Assembly (NCBI GenBank): GCA_963682025.1
Contig: OY821520.1
Location: 185,795,758 to 185,859,757 of the forward strand
DNA length: 64,000 nucleotides
Reading direction: 5' to 3'
Origin: Cordilura impudica
Lineage: Eukaryota > Arthropoda > Insecta > Diptera > Scathophagidae
A model generated the notes under the pieces. That model saw only the letters and a list, made by a program, of their open reading frames with translations, did no database searches and had not been told where the DNA came from. Position 1 is the stretch's first letter, and every line of letters starts with the position of its first letter. The position numbers and the translations under genes were made by a program. Shown here one piece after another: positions 56,938 through 64,000 of the stretch.

Positions 56938-57202
56938 ATGGAAGATCCTAATCGTATGATGGCCCATACGGGTGGTATGATGGCTCCACAAGGTTATGGT
57001 ATGCCTGGCCAAGATGATGGTCAAAATGCGGGCAATGAAAATGAAGGACGCAAGCAAAAGGATATAGGTGAAATATTGCAACAAATTATGAGTATATCGG
57101 AGCAATCACTGGATGAGGCCCAGGCTCGCAAACATACCTTAAATTGTCATCGTATGAAACCAGCTTTGTTTTCGGTATTATGTGAAATTAAGGAGAAAAC
57201 CG
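56938..57202 (+). CDS. exd: extradenticle (PBX-class homeoprotein), first coding exon
   Basis: The ATG at 56938 opens [20 protein letters not shown], and the exon continues into the PBC-A domain: [38 protein letters not shown] and [13 protein letters not shown]. It ends at a strong donor (CCG|GTAAGT, 57202/57203) in phase 1. The protein is the TALE homeodomain partner of Hox factors, and PBC-A mediates binding to Homothorax and nuclear localisation. These 88 codons are nearly identical to the fly orthologue. The PBC-B region and homeodomain are not in the window, so the remaining exons lie beyond 64000. Confidence 0.96.
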
Positions 57203-59257
57203 GTAAGTCAATCAGTTAATACATTTATTGTATTATATTTATGTTTATGTTTTTTTTATGTATATCAAGAGTATTTATGCATTCCAATCACGTTAGCTTT
57301 ACATAACACTTTTTGTGTTTTTTTAGTTTGTCTATGATTATTTCTTAGGTTTGGGATATTGTCATACGTTAATTTACATGATATTGTCATAATAACGTAC
57401 GTTTATTGTTAAGCATTACAAACATTTCTAATAGAGACTTTTTTTAAGTGAAACTGAAAAAATAACTCCTTGTATAGGATGAACATTTAACAAAATATTT
57501 TTATAAATCAAAATAATTCTGGCAATCACACTTTATAACGAGTTTGAGCGGCGCCGAATTCGACTAACCATTTGAAGTGCATATCATGACAGAAATAACT
57601 TGCTAATTCTCAATATAACCAAACAAAAGTCTAAAATCTTAGAAATTGTAAATTCTTTTTTAACTAAAATATTTTGGTTTTCGTACCGGGAATAGATCCT
57701 GGTAACATCATTATGTGAAATCTTTACCTTAGCTATGCAACAAACAGTTTTCACAATTAGAAAAAAATAATAAAATAAAAAGAAAATAAAGAATAAACAT
57801 TAAAAAAAAAAATACATAAAAAATAAGAAATCACGGAAATATTCATTTAAAACACAAACATTGGTTTCAGTAGGCAGGAAAGGTTTGCACACATAAAAAA
57901 AAAATGATTAACTATTAGGTTTAAAAGAAAAAAAAAAAGAAAAAATATATATAAAAATATTTCAATTTTTTTTTGGAAAAAAAAATTTTTTTAAAAACTA
58001 GCCCAGAAAAACCAAGTTTTTATTATACTCCCTTTCTTTTTAAATTAAGTTTACCGTATCGTTTCAGTCTTACTCAACAATTGTAAATTCTACAGTAAAA
58101 TTTATTTTTTTGTAATATCGTTTTTCATCGTTGCCATGAGTCTGGATTGGATTCCGGGAAAAGAGTTAAAAGTCGATATCCAAAGTTTTTTCGGCAGACA
58201 AGCAGACACTACGAGTTAAAGTGAAGGGAGTAAAAATTTAAAAAATAATAAAAATTTTAGAAAAAAAAAATCGCACAAATAAATATACATAACGAAAAAT
58301 ACTTTCCCATAAAATGTAACAAATAAATTTAAAAAAATAATATATACTAGCCATAAAAAAATAATTCAATTAAACATTTTTTTAACTATTCTTCAGTCTT
58401 TTCAATAAGCATAACATTAATTAGGAATCAAGGTTCAGAAAATACACACATGAAACACAATGTTCTGTTCTAAAGCAGCCAACACATATTTTTATTTTCA
58501 TATCAATTTTGTGTGTTTCTAAATTTTTTACGGTGCCCAACACAATCATGACTGTGTTTCATTTTAATATTTAGTTATCTACACGAACATTTTTCTATTA
58601 CGTATTTTTTGTTTCCAACACACATAAACCACACAGATTCGAGTGTAGCTTTATTTTAAGTTCGTTTTATTGCACGTGTACTGCTAAAAAAACAGAACAT
58701 GTTCTTCAACGCGTACATCTAAAAATTTATACATTACCCACTCGCGATCTGAAAAAAAAAACGAAATTAAGTCATAAACAACATATAAAATTTCCTTGTT
58801 TTCTATTTTATTACTATCTTTTTATTTTTATTATTTTTATTTTTTATTTTTATTATAGTCTTTTTATTTTAATTTTTTTATAACTGCTTATGAATTATTT
58901 TAGATTTTTTTTAATAAATTTGTTGTCGTTATTATAGGGGTGTTTCAGTTTTTTAATACTCTTCTCTCGGCTATATCGGATCTAAAAGTCCATTTTGAAA
59001 GAGAGAGAATATTACCATAATGTGCTTTTTAATTTTTTGCCTATTAATAAACTTATTAAGAAATTAATATCAAATATTTTTATTATCTGTGATATTTTAG
59101 CATTAGCGTTTCGAGTAGAATTAAAAAAAAAACAATAAAACGTTTTCTTGTTGTTTTTATTTGGCCAAGTGTTAATTATGTGGTTTAAAGTTTCCTTTAT
59201 TAAGCTATTTGGGCCTATTGTTGTTGATGTAAACAAAACAAATTAATTACATATTTT

Positions 59258-59305
59258 TCCCGACGTTTCGTCGATTTTTTGTCGTCTTTTTCAAGGGAAT
59301 TCGTA
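59258..59305 (-). repeat. Dispersed motif with ACGAAACG core
   Basis: Minus-strand TTCCCTTGAAAAAGACGACA followed by ATCGACGAAACGTCGGGAAA is related to plus 13998-14048. Similar CGAAACGTCGG phrases occur at the ends of several retroelements; class not determined. Confidence 0.5.
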
Positions 59306-60707
59306 ATAATCTGGGATTATATCACATTTAAATAAATTTTAATTAATTTTGAACTAACAAAAACATAAAGCATAAATTTGAACCTTTAATACAACACGGT
59401 TTAGTTTAATATCACAGTTTTTTTAATATTAAACAATATTGCCTACACGTGATACTATTACTTAAAAATTCGCATATACCTTAATTATATATTGGACAAT
59501 ACCATTTAATTTCCTCTTTTGGACACTTCTTAAAGAATGATTGTAATTTATAAATAAAAGTGATAAAGATTTTAATTTATAAATATGAATTAATTTAAAT
59601 TTAATAATTCGAATTTAGGCCCAAGTTGTTATATGTATCAATTTGATTACAAGGTCTTCACGAGAATCCAGTAAGCTCGCTCTGATGGTAGTTAGTTATA
59701 TCCACTTAACAAACTCCCACAAAAATAAAACGTTTTAAATTTACATAGTCAACTCAAAGACACGTCTTTCAACTATCAAATTAAAAACTGCGTTCTACCC
59801 TGAACTGCACGAGTAGTGGAATTCCATATTTTGGAATTTCAAGGTCATTACAGTCGTGTTTTTAATTTTGCTTGACGGAAAAGCGTTTTATGATTTTATG
59901 CAATCCATCATTTGGTTTTACATATCTCTTCTTCTTCATTTCCTTCGTCGTCATCACTTACAAGAGAAGGATTGGAAGTGTGGAACTACTAAGATATAAA
60001 ATTCAGCACTACCTTTTTCGTTAGCCATTATCCAATCCTCTTATAGTTGGAAAAAGCCTATCTCTATAATGATTTTCTAGGGCTAATCTTGAAAACACCT
60101 GTTAAGAGTATACAGTATCAAACAATGTTTGCAAAAGAGGACCTCGAAATAAAATTATTATAGTAACAAAATAAATTAAAAACACTTGACACATTGAAAA
60201 ATTTAAATGCCCAGTTCATCTTTAAACCATTTTTCCATTTAAGCCATCTTGTTTTTATTTAACTTATTCTACAGTTGGCAACTACGCTCCATCGAGAGCG
60301 CAACGCCTCGTTGCTTCTATTATTCTTTAGTAGGAGAAACTAACGTCCTCGTGGTTGCTGTTAGGTTAACTAACCTTTCTGCATGCGTTCTGGTTATATT
60401 TCATAACCTCAAGATTTAGTTTAAGTTTTTGTATTTTGAATGGCTTGCCCTGGCCTCCATTGCGTAGGTTATGGTTATATATAGGGGCAAAACGCTTTAA
60501 GTCGCCCTAATTGGTAATGATAAAATTGGCCAACTAAATTTTCATGCGGTCGTAATCGGTCGATGGAGTAACAAAATACTGATTCTAATATTGAAATGAA
60601 ATATAAATATATTAAAATGAAATATAAATATTAGAATCAGAGTTTATTTAACTAAAATAAGAAAAAAAAAAAAAAAATAAAGGACTGGAAATAAAAAATC
60701 AGGGGCC

Positions 60708-61980
60708 GAATTACGACATTTGTGATCGAGTGAGCTTTCGTATCGTGTAAATTTCGTAACGTATCGAATGGACATATTATGGCATTCGATATGTTACATA
60801 TCGAAATTAATAAACAAAAGTACAAGATTTTTTCTGTCGTAATAGAATAAAAACATATGTTTTGAAAAAAAAAACAAGAAAAAATAAAAATAGTTTTGGC
60901 GCTAATAATACGCAGGAAATTTAATTTAAATTTAACAAACAAAAAAGTGTATATAACAAAAAAAAAAAGAAAAAAAATATATGAATAAAAAATAAAAAAG
61001 GAATTCGGTGTAACAGTCGATCCCTTTTATTTGTAGGTCATCTTTTTTAATAGCCATGTTGGCGTCATGCTTCTCTTCTTTTATTTTACGAGATCTTTTC
61101 TTCAGGCATATGGTCATGATTATAATTTTGATAACGGTGAAATTTTTCAGTTGTTTGGATATGTAACTATTGTACTGTTAATTTAGACTCGTTTTTTTTT
61201 TGTAATTTTATAGGTTTTGCATTGGCTTTCTTTCTCTAAAGATTTATTCATGACATCATCGCCTGCTTTATAGCTGTCATCTTCTCCCTTTAAATTTGAT
61301 ATTTATTTGAAGTTTTTGGATATCAAAAAGTAGTAACGGATAAAAGATCTACAGCAACATCTATGCCACTGGCCTGAATGATTTGCTCTTCTGCAGAGGT
61401 TAAGGTCATTGCCTCATACGAACCGCCTTGGGTTCTTTTCTTGGAAGCTTTATTAAAATAAATTTTTTTTTGCGTTAAATTTTTGATCGAAAACAGCTTA
61501 AATACAAAAATATGAATTTTCTTCTTGCCATGACTTAGTGTCCTTAATTGGTGGTCCATAATGTAACCGTAAGTTGCTCCCACAGTCTGTTTGACGTAGC
61601 TTTACCCTGGCTATAATTCGGAATTATAAGTTTTGAAAATTAGAATGTTCGACCATAAATTCGGCCATGTAATCCTTTTGTTTTATATCTATTTTATTTA
61701 TATTAGCCCAAAAGAAAAACAAAACATATTTTAGCATATTTTAATATTTAAATCTTGAAAACTTACACTTACAATTTTTTTTACCAGAAAAAGTATTAAA
61801 ACAACACTTCTCGATATCAATTTGGCTAACGAGTAACTTTTTGTTATTTCGCACTCGTTAACGTACTCGTTACCGAATGCTATCATCTCAAATTTTGTTA
61901 GGTGATAATCGATATCGAATGCTGTAATCTCAAAAACGAAATTGACAAGAAATTTGGCTCGATAACGAATGCCGTAATTC
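60708..61980 (-). mobile_element. Degenerate DNA element with imperfect inverted ends
   Basis: GAATTACGACATTTGTGATC at the left mirrors GAATTACGGCATTCGTTATC read inward from the right, and both arms carry CATTCGATAT-type motifs. The interior holds minus-strand coding remnants of a DNA-binding protein. TSD not visible. It lies inside the exd intron. Confidence 0.55.
60932..61583 (-). pseudogene. Remnant of a Myb/SANT-like DNA-binding protein
   Basis: Two minus-strand pieces: 61583-61323 with KKRTQGGSYEAMTLTSAEEQ and IIQASGIDVAVD, and 61117-60990 with KKRSRKIKEEKHDANMAIKK and DLQIKGIDCYTE. The K-R-T-x-G-G-S followed by L-T-x-A-E-E resembles the region after the Myb/SANT-like domain of PIF/Harbinger accessory proteins and NAIF1-like proteins, with a basic helical tail. 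No start, and frames are broken. Identification is by pattern only. Confidence 0.35.
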
Positions 61981-62089
61981 TTTTGTTAAACAAATTTCAA
62001 AATAACTGTCATTTTCAGTGGCTCCTAAAACATCAATAGATTTACGGGCTTGGTCACTAGATATCGCGATTGGAAGGGTTGTTCTCATA

Positions 62090-62335
62090 TGGCGACTGAA
62101 AGCGTTAATGGTTTAATGGACATACAAAAAATAAACATAAATCAAATGCTCATATTTTCATCAATTTCAATACTTATCGTCCTAGAGCTGATAAAAGCTT
62201 ATACACCAAATTTCCTACAATATATTTTCATTTCCGACCTGTAGTTTGCGTACAAGTTTCCATGGACGCATAGACGGATGGACGGACATAGTTATATCGA
62301 CTCAGAAAATGATTCGGAGTCTATCGATCTATGTC
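62090..62335 (+). mobile_element. Diverged mini-me-like fragment, different subfamily
   Basis: ATAAAAGCTTATACACCAAA, TTTCCGACCTGTAGTTTGC and GGATGGACGGACATAGTTAT followed by CGACTCAGAAAATGATT match the middle and microsatellite region of the full copies, with many differences. Terminal parts are not seen. Confidence 0.65.
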
Positions 62336-62344
62336 TACACTTTT

Positions 62345-62455
62345 TCCAATTGTATATCAGAAAATATCAATTGATTTTCAGAAGGTATCAGAAATAATCA
62401 ATTGTATTTCGGAAAAAACAATTGAATTTCAGAAAACATAAATTAAATCAAACAC
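62345..62455. repeat. Degenerate short tandem repeats (CAATTG-ATTTCAGAAA)
   Basis: Four to five degenerate units of about 25 bp, each with CAATTG and TTTCAGAAA or close variants. A similar phrase occurs at about 14160-14230. Possibly a transposon arm. Confidence 0.5.
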
Positions 62456-63182
62456 AGTTCTTGCCATTCGAGCATGTTTCAAAAACCGTTGCTCATCCTT
62501 ATTGCCAATGTCAAAAGTATTTTTGTTGTTAAAACTAAAAACATAGAATGGAAATACATCGAATTTAAACATTTGTAAAGTTAACTATTTTTTTTGGCAT
62601 GCCTTCAAAATATGCTAAATTACTAAGTTTTTCTTTTGTAAGTTATCGTAATAAATGTACAGCCATCATAATCATAACCAAAATTTCTAATTTGAATAAG
62701 CATATCTTATTCAGAACACCGTTTAATAAAGTTGAAATTTTGCACAAATACTTGTAGTACTAATTATTGAATAACAATTCTGTCAAATATAACAAAATAA
62801 ACTAAAAATCGGTATGAAACAAAAAATTGGAAACTTTAAATTCCCACTTAATTTTGATATATTTTTTTCATTTTAGCTCTTTTTTCTTTTCTTATAAAAA
62901 ATGAGAGTAAATTAGAGTTGATTTTAACTAAAGAATGATAGAATAAAGATTACTCCACCCCTCAGACAGTATTAAAATTTTTCTGCTCGTTTTGGTAATG
63001 TGACGTCACGCAAACTGTGCTCCTATTGACTAATAATTTTCAGCTGTCAAACTGTTATGCTTATGTGTATGTTTATACATAAACAATAACATTGTAACAG
63101 TGGGACAATTTATTATTTTTCTCCTCAAATTATTTCTAAGTAAAAAATATTATTTTAATAAATTTATTAATTTATTTATTTT

Positions 63183-63330
63183 ATTATCTATAATATTAAT
63201 ACGCTAGGCGATTTCTTGTGACCGATGTTTTGTTCTACCGTTTTATTCCGATTTTTACCAAACGTATATTATTTGAAAGGTATTTCTTTTTAGCCATTTT
63301 GCAGATTTACAGATTTTTAAATTTGTTCCA
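63183..63330 (+). repeat. Dispersed repeat shared with 47495-47645
   Basis: Same blocks and order as the minus strand of 47495-47645 (see there). Both start close to TATCTATAATATTAATA, which may be an element end. Confidence 0.7.
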
Positions 63331-63811
63331 TTATTTTGAGTAAATTGCATTTAAAATTGCTACTAACACATACACTTATATTATGCAAAGCTATGTGTGT
63401 GTTTATTAAATTTGCTAATGTGTTCGTAATAGTAATCAGTTTGTTTTTTGTGTTGATTTGTGAATTGGCTGTAATTGATTAGCATACCTTTAGGGTCTTT
63501 ATTTAATGAAAAAATAAAATTTCCTAGAATTTGCACTCGAATTTCGAGGGCTGGAATCTGCTAGTTTGAATAAATTTTTCAAACCATTGTTCTGTACTTT
63601 AGATTAAAAAAATATTTATTTACTACGTCGTTATTTTATTAAATTTCCTCTTTCGTTTATTGAGGGTTAACGCAAGACTAGGGGCTTAATTTTTTAACCT
63701 GTTGCAAATATATCCGGCCAAATTCTCTAAACCGTCATACTGCAGGTCTTCAAACTGATTTCCATTATTTTCTGATTGAAATACATCTTCTTGGATGCTG
63801 GGATTAATACC

Positions 63812-64000
63812 TTTAAGGGGGGGTAAGGTTTTAAAACCTTTTTTTTTTTGCACTTTATTTCTGAATGAAACAACATGTCGAGAGTATTGTGTAAAAGTTT
63901 CAAGTAAATCGGAGCAAAACTAAAGAAGATACCGCGTTTTCAGCGACCGGCCTCATACGGTATATCGTATATAAATCAGTTTTTAAAAACTTTAAATCGA
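63812..64000 (+). mobile_element. Possible left end of a TTAA-type transposon, running out of the window
   Basis: TTTAAGGGGGGGTAAGG at about 63812 has the TTAA plus G-run start seen in Kolobok-like insect elements. Downstream sequence is richer in G+C than the intron around it. The other end is outside the window, so this is only a suggestion. Confidence 0.3.

Larger units (their letters stand above)
57203..64000 (+). other. exd: First intron of exd (incomplete)
   Basis: At least 6.8 kb with no further exd exon on the plus strand. It holds mostly AT-rich DNA plus element remnants listed separately (59258, 60708, 62090, 63183, 63811). No splice acceptor followed by PBC-type coding sequence was found. 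Confidence 0.75.

Noticed and set aside
60652..60942. Hydrophobic 96-codon minus-strand frame
   Set aside because: Built from poly(A)/poly(T) tracts in the exd intron; low complexity.

Overview
The window is eukaryotic, about 70% A+T, and reads as a dipteran nuclear genome. The best guess is a calyptrate fly such as a blowfly, because the proteins are very close to Drosophila ones, the introns are short, and the sequence is packed with mini-me/DINE-1-like, jockey, I, piggyBac, Tc1 and MULE elements. No bacterial, organellar or viral genome features were seen.

There are four host genes. PRPF38B (splicing factor, minus strand, six exons, 14778-16668) and Raf (MAPKKK, plus strand, five coding exons, 19470-21924) are divergently arranged about 2.8 kb apart. 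A large intronless coding region (29106-32492, minus) encodes an FHA + coiled-coil + PH protein of the PHLDB/LL5 type. The first coding exon of extradenticle (exd/PBX, plus) lies at 56938-57202, and its first intron fills the rest of the window. A partial MADF-like fragment sits at the left edge, and a possible orphan exon lies at 18399-18482. Raf and exd are both on the Drosophila X (Muller element A), so linkage here is plausible.

Almost everything else is mobile DNA, much of it nested. From 425 to 12211, a plus-strand jockey-type LINE is split twice by mini-me-like elements. It ends where an I-clade LINE of the opposite orientation begins, and that LINE in turn carries a 1.86 kb Helitron and has another Helitron in its tail. 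From 22.7 to 28.8 kb there are two mini-me copies and a 2.3 kb transposon with more than 300 bp terminal inverted repeats that encodes an unfamiliar protein. From 33.6 to 47.1 kb there are two foldback MITEs, jockey LINE fragments (one with a nested LINE and 5 bp target duplication), a piggyBac, a CR1/jockey-like LINE, a second jockey LINE split by a TTAA MITE, and a Tc1 element with IR/DR ends. From 48.3 to 56 kb there is an RNase H-bearing LINE, a MITE, and a MULE transposon with a FLYWCH-type finger interrupted by another mini-me copy.

The strongest result is internal to the sequence. Five insertions (three mini-me-like, one Helitron, one TTAA MITE) and one LINE sit inside coding frames. 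Removing each at its exact inferred ends restores the interrupted reading frame. This fixes element boundaries and target sites to the base: A|A (T|T on the other strand) for the mini-me-like family, A|T for the Helitron, TTAA for the MITE and a 5 bp duplication for the LINE.
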